DNA from: Planctomycetota bacterium | GTDB lineage: Bacteria; Planctomycetota; Planctomycetia; Gemmatales; Gemmataceae | Reading direction: 5' to 3' | NCBI GenBank assembly: GCA_021809185.1 | Contig: JAKBAI010000016.1 | Location: 1-43,030, forward strand | Length of the DNA: 43,030 bases | Shown: positions 9,137 through 17,897 of the stretch, piece by piece | Layout of the letters: every line of letters starts with the position of its first letter | Numbering within the stretch: position 1 is the first letter of the stretch | Translations under genes and position numbers: made by a program | Notes under the pieces: model-generated | Told to the model about the DNA's origin: nothing | The model's database searches: none | Seen by the model: the letters and a program-made list of their open reading frames with translations, nothing else

Positions 9137-10465
9137 ATGTTCAGACTTCGTCGATCAACGCAGGAGAATCTTAAACAAGTCTCTTTTTTTAACCGGAACA
9201 GACTAATCAAATTATTTCTGGGATTCATCTTTTTTATAGGTCTTGGCGTTGCCACACTTCACTTTTATGCAAATAATCAGATTAACAAAGCAAAAGATCT
9301 TTTAATCAATAATCGAATGTCTGAAGCGATCGAGCATCTACATCGAGCAGAAAAAATAAAATGGAATGACCCAGAAATTTATTTTTTATTAGGTCGAGCA
9401 GAGCGGATGCGCGGTCAATATAGCCAAGCAGAAGCAGAACTAAAAAAAGCAACAAAACTGCTGAACAACAAACCAACAGAACTAATCCAACTCGAATTTA
9501 TGTTATTACGCGCTCTGAGAGGGGATCTAAGCGAAGTGTATCCAAATTTGGAACATTTCATCGAGTCTGGTCATCCCGATCGGTTTTTAATTCTCGATAC
9601 GATTATTTCCATTTATTTATATAAACATTACTATAATTTAGCACTGAAACAATTAGATGTTTGGCTGAGCCTGGATCCAACTTCCGGAAAAGCGTATCAT
9701 CGCAAAGGTTGGATTTTGGAGAGTTTACAACAACGGGTGGAAGCAATCGAAGCTTATAAAAAAGCGGTGGAATATGAACCGGATCAACCGGACTACCGGA
9801 TGCAGCTCATCATCTTGCTCGTTGATATGAAAAGATTCACAGAATGCACGGAACATATAAACTATCTCCTCGAACATTTCCCCAATTATTCGAAAGCTTG
9901 GTATTTTGCAGGAAAATTATGGTTTTCTCAGTCTGCCCTCGAGCCAGAATATTTAGATAAAGCACGAGATATATTAAATAAGCTACTTGTCAAAGAACCT
10001 GATAACGATGGTGCTATGGCTCTTTTGGGGGAAATTGAATATCAAACAAATCAATTCGTAGAAGCAGAAGCCCTGCTACGTAAAGCGATTGAATTACGCC
10101 CTTCTGAACTGCCAAACTATCATCTACTTTCTCAAATTTTGGTCTCCTTGGGTAAAAATGAGGAAGGAGAGAAGCTCTTGAATAAATACGAAAAACTAAG
10201 AAAACTATCCCAAAGGGCTCATGAAGTAATCAATAAAGTTATCCCTAAAAATCCCAGAAATCCCGCTGGATATATTGAAGCTGGGGAAACCTATCTACAG
10301 ATATTCCGCCCAGATGAAGCAATTATTTGGGTTCAGCACGGTTTAGAAATTGCCCCACAAAGCCAGAAATTGCATCTGCTTGCAGCGGAAACTTATCAGC
10401 AGTTAAACCGCGACAAAGATGCGGAGTTCCACACCGCACTAGCAAAAAAATATTCAAAAAATTAA
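9137..10465 (+). CDS. Membrane-anchored TPR protein (copy 1 of a tandem pair)
   Basis: 442 residues from the ATG at 9137, chosen because GGAGAGG (9126-9132) sits at the right distance; a TTG at 9122 would add five residues but has no such site. One transmembrane segment (about 26-46, LFLGFIFFIGLGVATLHFYA) anchors it, with the TPR part outside the cytoplasm by the positive-inside rule. TPR-like helical pairs run to the C-terminus, e.g. AIEHLHRAEKIKWNDPEIYFLLGRAERMRGQYSQAEAELKKA and later AEALLRKAIELRPSELPNYHLLSQIL. TPRs are protein-binding scaffolds; no enzymatic domain is seen. The same layout, including an odd 'QLE..LLRAL.G.L..V...L' segment, is shared with the next gene, so the two arose by duplication. 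Role unknown. Confidence 0.85.
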   Translation: MFRLRRSTQENLKQVSFFNRNRLIKLFLGFIFFIGLGVATLHFYANNQINKAKDLLINNRMSEAIEHLHRAEKIKWNDPEIYFLLGRAERMRGQYSQAEAELKKATKLLNNKPTELIQLEFMLLRALRGDLSEVYPNLEHFIESGHPDRFLILDTIISIYLYKHYYNLALKQLDVWLSLDPTSGKAYHRKGWILESLQQRVEAIEAYKKAVEYEPDQPDYRMQLIILLVDMKRFTECTEHINYLLEHFPNYSKAWYFAGKLWFSQSALEPEYLDKARDILNKLLVKEPDNDGAMALLGEIEYQTNQFVEAEALLRKAIELRPSELPNYHLLSQILVSLGKNEEGEKLLNKYEKLRKLSQRAHEVINKVIPKNPRNPAGYIEAGETYLQIFRPDEAIIWVQHGLEIAPQSQKLHLLAAETYQQLNRDKDAEFHTALAKKYSKN

Positions 10466-10507
10466 TGTTTATCAATGACTCTCCCTATTGCTTAAATATT
10501 GACACCA

Positions 10508-10538
10508 GTTCGATTCGGTTCTAGTTTTGGAATCGAAC
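10508..10538. repeat. 9-bp inverted repeat between the two TPR genes
   Basis: GTTCGATTC (10508-10516) and GAATCGAAC (10530-10538) are perfect complements with a 13-base loop. There is no T-run after it, so it is not a standard terminator. It may shape the transcript between the paralogues or be a protein site. Confidence 0.6.
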
Positions 10539-10575
10539 ATTAAACTCGATCCAAGTAATTATTAGGCAAAAAGTC

Positions 10576-11862
10576 ATGAAACGCAAAGGGTTTTATCTCA
10601 CAACTGCAATACTCTTATTCATTGCCGGTCTCGCCGGAGCTATATACTTCTGGGGAGAAAATCAGTTCCAGTTGGGAGAAGAGGCAATGCGCCATTACCA
10701 ATTTGAAGAAGCAATTGTCTATTTCAAAAAAGCTCAAAGATCCCCTTTTACTCCTGCGGACATTCATCGAAAACTTGCTCGAGCGTATCGGATGAATGGG
10801 CAAATTCCAGAAGCAAAAGAGGAAATCGAAAAAGGGAAAAAAGTATTTGGCCCTGCTGATGAAAAACTGCAGCTAGAGAGTATCCTCATTCGCGCCATTC
10901 AAGGCGAATTAAATGATGTTTTAGCAGGATTATGGACTTGTATCCATCACAATGATCCCGAAACTGTCCCTATTTTCGATACGATGGTCGATGCCTATAT
11001 ACAGATGAAAGATTTTAATCACGCCTTTTTGGTATTAGAGACCTGGAAGGCTCGAGCACCTAATTCCCCTTATTACTTTTTTCGAGAAGGTGTTGTATTT
11101 GAAAATATGCAACAATCGATTCAAGCATTAAACGATTTTGAAGAGGCTTTAACTCTCGACCCAGATTTCTTACCCGCTCGAACTGAAGCGATTCAAATCG
11201 CATTTGAACAGAAAAAAATCGAAACAGTCAAAAAACTTATTCCCTACTTAGAGACGAACTTTGCAAATCGGAAAGAAACGATCTTTGCTCAAGCAAAAAT
11301 CTATTTGATGGAAGGAGATGAGGAAAAATGCCGTAGTAAACTGAAAATGTTGGAGAATATTGATGCCGATTATATTCCAATGATCATCTTACGAGGAGAA
11401 TTAGAATACAGCTCTAGCAATTTTTCGGAAGCGATTCGCTGGTTAACTTTATCGAATGAAAAGATTCCAGGAATAATTCATACTCATTATTTGTTGGGTC
11501 TCTGCTATCGGGAAATACCAGGTGAAGAAAAAAAAGCAGATTACCATACCAATCGTTATGAAGAGTTAAAAAAGCTTTACTACCGAATAGGAGACTTAGT
11601 CGCTCATCAACTTTCGCGGAATCCTAACAATATCGAACTTATCGAACAAGCTGTTACTGATTATTTCGCAGCAGAACAATATGACGATGCCCTGGCTTGG
11701 GGCAGCAGAGGGTTACTGCTCGACCCCGGCAATCGAACTATTCGAAAAGCATTTGCCAATTACTATCACCAAAAAAATGATCCCATTCTGGAAAAATATC
11801 ATATCGATCAGATCGATAATAAAAGATCCCAAAAGTCGATAAAGGACAATTTGAATAAATAA
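10576..11862 (+). CDS. Membrane-anchored TPR protein (copy 2 of a tandem pair)
   Basis: 428 residues with an ATG start and a weak Shine-Dalgarno (AGGCAAA). A single N-terminal transmembrane helix (about 8-27, LTTAILLFIAGLAGAIYFWG) is followed by TPR-like helices: 'FEEAIVYFKKAQ', 'AYRMNGQIPEAKEEIEKGKK', 'AYIQMKDFNHAFLVLETW', 'ALNDFEEALTLDPDFLPART'. It aligns end to end with the preceding gene in spacing of the anchor, of the LQLE.ILIRAIQGEL segment and of the last TPR (..ALAWGSRGLLLDPGN versus ..AIIWVQHGLEIAPQS). Identity is modest, so the duplication is old. The gap is only 110 bp, so the two may be co-transcribed. Probably an envelope scaffold; no further function is supported. Confidence 0.85.
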   Translation: MKRKGFYLTTAILLFIAGLAGAIYFWGENQFQLGEEAMRHYQFEEAIVYFKKAQRSPFTPADIHRKLARAYRMNGQIPEAKEEIEKGKKVFGPADEKLQLESILIRAIQGELNDVLAGLWTCIHHNDPETVPIFDTMVDAYIQMKDFNHAFLVLETWKARAPNSPYYFFREGVVFENMQQSIQALNDFEEALTLDPDFLPARTEAIQIAFEQKKIETVKKLIPYLETNFANRKETIFAQAKIYLMEGDEEKCRSKLKMLENIDADYIPMIILRGELEYSSSNFSEAIRWLTLSNEKIPGIIHTHYLLGLCYREIPGEEKKADYHTNRYEELKKLYYRIGDLVAHQLSRNPNNIELIEQAVTDYFAAEQYDDALAWGSRGLLLDPGNRTIRKAFANYYHQKNDPILEKYHIDQIDNKRSQKSIKDNLNK

Positions 11863-12301
11863 TTTCCATCTACTAAAAGTTTCGGATTATTGAACTATTC
11901 TGAAGATCTAATTCTTTGAATTTCATATTGTTAATGGGAGCATCATTCCATGAAAAGTTTAAATACCATTAAAATAATGTTTATCCGCCAAGACTGAAAT
12001 TTACCGTAAGTGAGAATATGATAAGAATTGAAAGAATATTTGACTTTTTACATAAACATCTCAACTAGAATTCTTGGTACTAAGATCCAATGAATCCCAG
12101 TACTAAAGCAAATGAAGAGTAACGAAGTTTAACGATGGGTTCAATTCAAAATCTCATTTACTAAACACAAAGAATCGAATAAAATAAAGGATATATTATG
12201 TGCGAAATCGATAAATGAGTAATCTTAATTTCAATGATTTGATCGACAAACTTGAAAATCGCAGGATTATAGAAGGATAAAGAAGGATAAGAGGGATTTA
12301 G
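11863..12301. other. 439-bp intergenic region with doubled SD-like decamer
   Basis: AT-rich, with no gene or clear terminator seen. Just before the next start, AGAAGGATAA is repeated directly at 12271-12280 and 12281-12290, followed by GAGGGATTTAG and the ATG at 12302. Each decamer contains a Shine-Dalgarno-like AGAAGGA, so the leader offers two or three possible ribosome contacts. Confidence 0.6.
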
Positions 12302-15265
12302 ATGAAAGAATATTTTTTCCATTTCACAGGTCGTCTCCTCCTTTTATTCGCGATCCTTCTGTATGGCGTATTCGTTCCAGGCAGGGGTGATACTCGGTTA
12401 AACGTCCCCATTTCGGAGGAAGTCGATAAGCCGAAAGTTCAGGGTACGAAAAATATTCAGAAAATGCACTTCGCCAGGCGGGATATAGTCAACAAAAAAG
12501 CTCAAGAACAAAAAACAGAATCCTCCTCAACCGTGATCCCGACTCCCGAAGAAATTCAGAAAGAAATCAATAATCTGGGTCATCGTATATTTAGAATCCG
12601 AGAAAGAGCAACCGCAAGAATCTGGAAGATAGGAAAACCAACTCTTCCATTTTTACAAAAGGCCCTTAGTAATTCAAATCAAGAAATTCGCACCAGAGCA
12701 AAAGATTTGTGGGAAAAGATGCGTTGGGGAATTTACAGCGATACTCCTAAAGATTTAGCGGTGCAACTGGATAAATTTCGCAATGGTTCAACTCCTGATA
12801 AGTTAGAGGTGATTAATTCTCTGTTTGATCAAAAAAAAGATCTTGAAATTGTTGCTAATTTATTTGATCAACTCGGGCAAGATTTACAAAATAATCCTAC
12901 TGCCGATAAACCGGATGAATACAAAGAGTTATATGTCCAACTAAACAAGCAAATTCGGCTAAGTGCTCTGGATTGGCTAAACAACGGCAAAGAACGAGAA
13001 CTGGAATCTTTATTGCTAGCTGGGGTACGAATGGCAAGGAACGATTCGCTCAACGATTATGCTGCTTTTGCGTTTTTCGATCAATCACTAGATGAGAAAA
13101 TAAAATATTGGCAAAAACAATTACGCAATAATGACAAGATCGATCTAACAACCAATATGATTCTCCTCTATTTATATCATCTCAAAATGGATTGGAAAAA
13201 CGCTCGAGAAATAACAGAAAAATTGAATCAGACAGAGTTTAAATGGAAAATAGCAATTGCTTCGGAAGATTGGCAAAGAATGACTTCTGGAATTCTTAAA
13301 CCAATCCCATCGAACAAGCAACAAGCGATCAAAGCATTTCTCTTTCAACTAATGAATGAAAACGAGAAAGCAGAAAAAATTTGGAAAGAGGAGCTAAAAT
13401 CTGCCACCTCTGTCCAACCCGATCGAAAACAGATTTTATCACTCGGGCAATCTTTAATCTTAACTGGCCATTTAGAAACAGGATTAGAACTAATTAAAAA
13501 TCATGGAGATGAACCAGTTACATTCTTTGATTTCCTTTGCCAGTCCTACCAATTTGTCGAAGCATTTCAATATATGGATCAACAAAAGAGATTGATCGAA
13601 AAAAAGCTCCAAGCAATCGACCAGGGCGTACCGGATCCCAATTCCGATAAAAATAGTCTAGAACGAAACTTGTATCAGCTCGGCGTTCATCAAATAAAAC
13701 AACTCTTTTTTCTAGGGGAACGTGATTCGGCCTTACAGCTGAGTAACGAGCTGATCAAGAAAATAAGTTATCTCTACTACCCCGAGGTTCTGGCCGAATT
13801 AATAAGCATCTTGTGTGAATTTGGCCAAGAAATCAAGGCGATCGATATAATCGCGAGCATTCAAGAAAATAACTCCAAAGGGGATATTTATGTTGAAATC
13901 GAATTGCTTGCTGTTTTATTAAAGGCCCTTTTTCAAGAGGAGACCAGTACCGCAGAATTGCTGTTAACCCATATGAATCTAGAAAAAATTGGGAAGAATT
14001 TTAAAGATCGACTCACCATGTTATATGAACTGTTAATAGGTAATCATATCGAGCACTTAGACAAGATCAGCAGATTTATAGAAAAATTAGCAATCAGTCG
14101 GAAAACCGCTGCGAAAAAAATTCAAAAAGAGTCTAAATCTCGTCGATTCGAATCATTAAATACAAATCAGATTTACTTGATTCTAGCTAAATTGTATGAA
14201 AAATATAATAAAAATGATCAAGCATATCAGATTTATGAAAAAATACTGCTCCTCTCCCCTATTCCTGAAAGCTTTGTGAATGGATATATCTATCTCGAAT
14301 TTGGCGATTTCTTAATTCGTCAAAAAAAGTTTGCTGACGCAGAGAAAAAACTTGCAAAAAGTGTAGCACTCAACGGAGATTTAATCTCAAAATTAACCTC
14401 TCAAGCCTTACAGAGTTATGTGCTCGAAAAGTTAGGTAAACATCAACAAGCAAAAAGCTTGATGAGGAACGTCGATTGGTCTATGCTAGGCGATGGAACG
14501 ATACGGTCTCAACTTCTCTATGAACTATCTCGTAGACATTACGAATTTCTTCCACCTGAAATAATTCGATCGAGTGCACAAATTCTTTGGTCTAGCGATT
14601 GGAATTACACCAATGTGATGATTCATTATGGGAGACTAAATGAACAAAACAAACAGTTCCTCCAAGCGAAAAAAGCCTATGAAAAAGCAATATATATGAT
14701 TTTAGAAAATAACTGGGAGTTCCAGAACCTTAATTCGTATATAAAGTTCCCGGCAAATTATATCTCTTTGGACATACAAAATTCGATCCAGAAAAATGAA
14801 ATGGATGAGGCGTTAAATAAAATCGAAAAAGAGATTTTAATCCCCTCTCTCCAGACAGATCTCTGTTTGAAAATCCTCAGTAAAATCAAAGATAAGAACC
14901 AAGATCGTTCCTTTAAAAAAGCCTTAAAAATCGCCCAAAAACCTTATCAAGATATATTGATTCATTATCCAAAAAATGCTTTATCTTATAACACCATCGC
15001 TTGGATCTTGGCCACAACAGATACAGATCTACCAAAGGCACTAGAACATGCTCAAAAAGCGGTGCGATTAGAACCCCGAAATGCAGGTTATCTGGACACC
15101 TTGGCAGAAGTCTATTTTCATATGGGAAACAGAACAGAAGCAATCGAATTGTCAAAAAAAAGCATCCATCTAAATCCGAAGCGCAATTATTACAAAATGC
15201 AGCTAAACCGGTTTAAGACGCAAAGCCCCTCGACTCACGTCCCTCAAGATGATGAAGATAATTAG
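12302..15265 (+). CDS. Large exported TPR protein
   Basis: 987 residues. Residues 1-30 form a signal peptide or anchor (RLLLLFAILLYGVFVPGRGD). A short HEAT-like part follows (about 80-150: EIQKEINNLGHRIFRIRERATARIWKIGKPTLPFLQKAL), as in planctomycetal proteins that pair a HEAT-like 'distance/length factor' segment with TPRs. The remainder is helical; clear TPRs are at about 625-720 and at the C-terminus (SYNTIAWILATTDTDLPKALEHAQKAV, then YLDTLAEVYFHMGNRTEAIELSKK). The final motif, N.IAWILAT...PKALE.A.KAV.LEPRNAGYLDTLAEV, is a familiar signature for this group. Starts at ATG 12302 behind GAGGGAT. It is close to the TPR pair but with a 440-bp gap, so probably its own transcript. Likely an envelope scaffold; partners unknown. 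Confidence 0.85.
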   Translation: MKEYFFHFTGRLLLLFAILLYGVFVPGRGDTRLNVPISEEVDKPKVQGTKNIQKMHFARRDIVNKKAQEQKTESSSTVIPTPEEIQKEINNLGHRIFRIRERATARIWKIGKPTLPFLQKALSNSNQEIRTRAKDLWEKMRWGIYSDTPKDLAVQLDKFRNGSTPDKLEVINSLFDQKKDLEIVANLFDQLGQDLQNNPTADKPDEYKELYVQLNKQIRLSALDWLNNGKERELESLLLAGVRMARNDSLNDYAAFAFFDQSLDEKIKYWQKQLRNNDKIDLTTNMILLYLYHLKMDWKNAREITEKLNQTEFKWKIAIASEDWQRMTSGILKPIPSNKQQAIKAFLFQLMNENEKAEKIWKEELKSATSVQPDRKQILSLGQSLILTGHLETGLELIKNHGDEPVTFFDFLCQSYQFVEAFQYMDQQKRLIEKKLQAIDQGVPDPNSDKNSLERNLYQLGVHQIKQLFFLGERDSALQLSNELIKKISYLYYPEVLAELISILCEFGQEIKAIDIIASIQENNSKGDIYVEIELLAVLLKALFQEETSTAELLLTHMNLEKIGKNFKDRLTMLYELLIGNHIEHLDKISRFIEKLAISRKTAAKKIQKESKSRRFESLNTNQIYLILAKLYEKYNKNDQAYQIYEKILLLSPIPESFVNGYIYLEFGDFLIRQKKFADAEKKLAKSVALNGDLISKLTSQALQSYVLEKLGKHQQAKSLMRNVDWSMLGDGTIRSQLLYELSRRHYEFLPPEIIRSSAQILWSSDWNYTNVMIHYGRLNEQNKQFLQAKKAYEKAIYMILENNWEFQNLNSYIKFPANYISLDIQNSIQKNEMDEALNKIEKEILIPSLQTDLCLKILSKIKDKNQDRSFKKALKIAQKPYQDILIHYPKNALSYNTIAWILATTDTDLPKALEHAQKAVRLEPRNAGYLDTLAEVYFHMGNRTEAIELSKKSIHLNPKRNYYKMQLNRFKTQSPSTHVPQDDEDN

Positions 15266-15622
15266 GTTTTCGAGTTATTCAACAAAAACATGATGAACTT
15301 TTTATTAAGCTGAATATAAGTTTTAATACGCTCAAAATTAAAAGTACTTGTCTTAGGAGAATAAATTCCCCCAAAAACCTCATTATTACTTGCAGATTTT
15401 CGCAGAAATGTTCCCTGAAAAATTTGTTAAGACAAAATCTAAATATCCTAACTCAAAATGAATTAGGATATTTAGATTACGAAGGGAAGGAATCTCAGAC
15501 TAACTACATCTCAAATTTAAATTAGAAATAACAAATCTAATTATATCACCTTTTCTTTAACCCCATCTTGAATATAAAAAAAGAAGGTTTCGGAGCATTA
15601 TTCCAATTTTGGGAGAAAGATC
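15266..15622. other. 357-bp intergenic region with a 16-bp inverted repeat
   Basis: No gene recognised. AATCTAAATATCCTAA (15436-15451) and TTAGGATATTTAGATT (15463-15478) are perfect complements around an 11-base loop. On the plus strand no T-run follows; on the minus strand the hairpin would be followed by TTTTG. It could be a weak terminator or a symmetrical regulator site upstream of the S46 peptidase gene, whose ribosome site GGGAGAAAG is at 15611-15619. Confidence 0.55.
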
Positions 15623-17743
15623 ATGGTTCGAATTCGTCAATTGGGTATGATTGTCGTTATAATAGGGTTATATATGGGTGATCCAACTCAATCCATACTA
15701 TGCGGAGATGAGGGGATGTGGTTGTTTAACAATCCCCCTAAAAAACATTTGAAGGAGAAGTACAATTTCGATGCCACCAAGGAATGGTTAGAACATGTAC
15801 AAAAATCTTCCGTCCGATTTAATAGTGGCGGTTCAGGTTCGTTCGTCTCTCCCGATGGATTGGTAATGACCAACCACCATGTCGGTGCTGATGATTTGCA
15901 AAAATTGAGTAATGAGAAAAAAAATTATTTGCGCGATGGTTTCCATGCGAAAACCTTAGCCGAAGAAATTCCATGCAAGGCACTGGAATTAAATGTGCTT
16001 TTAAGCATCAAAAATGTGACGGACCAAGTAAACCAAGCTGTCCCCAAAAATCTAAGCGGTAAAGACGCATTTGCCGCACGCCAAAAAATCATCAGTGAAA
16101 TTGAAAGCTCTGTTGCAGATGAAAAGAATTCGATAAGAGCCGATGTAGTAACCCTTTATGCGGGCGGGGAATATCACCTCTATACTTTCAAGAAATATAC
16201 CGATATTCGTCTCGTTTTTGCCCCAGAACAACAAATTGCCTTTTATGGTGGGGATCCAGATAATTTCGAATACCCTCGTTTTGATTTGGATATGTGTTTT
16301 TTCCGCGTTTATGAGAATGGCAAACCTGCTAAAATCGAACATTATCTGAAATGGAGTGCCAATGGAAGTAAAGAAGATGAACTCGCATTCGTCTCTGGCC
16401 ACCCTGGTCGAACGAATCGCCAAAATACGATTGCTGAATTAGAGTATCTACGCGATATCGGCTACCCCTATTTGCTCCAACGCCTCAACCGTTACGAAGT
16501 ATTGCTTGGCTCTTGGAGCGAAAGAAGCGAAGAAAATCGCCGCCGGGCTAGAGAACTGATGTTTGGTGTTCAAAATAGCCGAAAGGCACGTGTAGGCGGA
16601 CTCGCTGGTCTACTCGACCCAACCATTATGGCCCGTAAAATCAAAGAAGAAACCCAATTACTAGAATTCATCAAAAACAATGATAAACCAGAGATTAAAG
16701 AACTAGGATCGGCTTTCGACGTAGTCAAAAAGGCCGAAAAACGCCGAGCCGAGCTGATCAAAGATTATACCATGCTCGAAGCGGGAAGCGCGTTTTTCTC
16801 CGCTCATTTCAACTATGCTCGTGCTTTATTGCGAGCTTCAGAAGAATTGCCTAAACCAAACGGCGAACGATTACGGGAGTTTTCAAATGCTCGTTTACCT
16901 TCTTTAAAGCAACAGCTCTTTTCGGATGAACCGATCTATGACGATTTTGAAACGTTGAAGTTAGCAGATGGTTTGAGCCTTTTTGCCACTCAGCGCGGAG
17001 CCAATGATCCAATGATCCAAAAAATCCTCAATGGCAAATCGCCACGCGATCGCGCTTTTGAACTCATCAGTAAATCAAAAATGAAAGATCCTGAATTTCG
17101 CAAAAAATTATTCGAAGGGGGTAAGAAAGCAGTCGACGAAGCCAATGACCCCATGATCGAATTGGCTCGATTGGTCGATGCCGATTCGCGTAAACTTCGT
17201 CAAGAAATGGAATCCGAAGTCGAAGAACCTAAACGGCAAGCCTATGCTCAATTAGCGAAAGCTCGATATGCACTCTATGGAAGTTCTACCTATCCTGATG
17301 CCACATTTACGCTACGCCTTGCATTTGGGCAGGTCAAAGGCTATACCGAAGATGGGCAAAAAGTCCCTGCTTTCACCACCATGTCAGGCCTTTATCAACG
17401 TTCGAAAGAACATCAAGACAAACCACCATTTGATCTGCCTCCGCGATTTGTTGCCTGCAAAGATAAACTAGATTTGACTACTCCTTTCAACTTTGTTTGC
17501 ACAGCGGACATCATTGGAGGGAATTCAGGTTCTCCAGTGATTAACAAAAATGCCGAAGTAGTTGGCTTGATTTTTGATGGTAATATTCAATCGCTGGTGC
17601 TCGATTTTATTTATGACGATGTGCAAGCTCGCGCACTCTCTGTTGACTCTCGCGCTATTCTCGAAGCTTTGAGAAAAGTCTATGAAGCAAACGACATCGC
17701 CGATGAATTGACAGGTAAAAAGCGAATCGCTCCTCAAAATTAA
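15623..17743 (+). CDS. S46-family dipeptidyl-peptidase-like serine protease, exported
   Basis: 706 residues, the usual length for S46 (DPP7/DPP11/DAP BII). A signal peptide covers about 1-28. Catalytic residues by motif: H86 in VMTNHHVG, D223 in YPRFDLDMCFFRVYENGKPA, and S635 in GGNSGSPV; these spacings fit the known S46 triad. The opening GMWLFNNPP and 'EWLEHVQKSSVRF.SGGSGSFVSPDGLV' are also typical. S46 enzymes are chymotrypsin-fold exopeptidases that release dipeptides from the N-terminus of peptides, acting in the periplasm. They help peptide use in Bacteroidetes and occur widely in planctomycetes. P1 specificity (hydrophobic versus acidic) depends on a residue near the C-terminus that I cannot align safely here. 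It is single-gene, closed by a strong terminator. Confidence 0.93.
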   Translation: MVRIRQLGMIVVIIGLYMGDPTQSILCGDEGMWLFNNPPKKHLKEKYNFDATKEWLEHVQKSSVRFNSGGSGSFVSPDGLVMTNHHVGADDLQKLSNEKKNYLRDGFHAKTLAEEIPCKALELNVLLSIKNVTDQVNQAVPKNLSGKDAFAARQKIISEIESSVADEKNSIRADVVTLYAGGEYHLYTFKKYTDIRLVFAPEQQIAFYGGDPDNFEYPRFDLDMCFFRVYENGKPAKIEHYLKWSANGSKEDELAFVSGHPGRTNRQNTIAELEYLRDIGYPYLLQRLNRYEVLLGSWSERSEENRRRARELMFGVQNSRKARVGGLAGLLDPTIMARKIKEETQLLEFIKNNDKPEIKELGSAFDVVKKAEKRRAELIKDYTMLEAGSAFFSAHFNYARALLRASEELPKPNGERLREFSNARLPSLKQQLFSDEPIYDDFETLKLADGLSLFATQRGANDPMIQKILNGKSPRDRAFELISKSKMKDPEFRKKLFEGGKKAVDEANDPMIELARLVDADSRKLRQEMESEVEEPKRQAYAQLAKARYALYGSSTYPDATFTLRLAFGQVKGYTEDGQKVPAFTTMSGLYQRSKEHQDKPPFDLPPRFVACKDKLDLTTPFNFVCTADIIGGNSGSPVINKNAEVVGLIFDGNIQSLVLDFIYDDVQARALSVDSRAILEALRKVYEANDIADELTGKKRIAPQN

Positions 17744-17767
17744 TGGGTACCATCATTCATTATTTTT

Positions 17768-17814
17768 CTCACACGATTGTCAAAAAATGAAATCGTGTGA
17801 GTTCTTTCTCTTTT
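17768..17814 (+). terminator. Intrinsic terminator after S46 peptidase
   Basis: CTCACACGATT (17768-17778) pairs perfectly with AATCGTGTGAG (17791-17801), followed by the T-rich TTCTTTCTCTTTT. It lies 25 bases after the stop. Confidence 0.85.
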
Positions 17815-17897
17815 ATAATTTCTAAGATCAAAAGAAATAAATCACCAGGTGACATTCATTACTCTCTTGATCGTTTTTTGAAAAAGGAATGTTTAGA

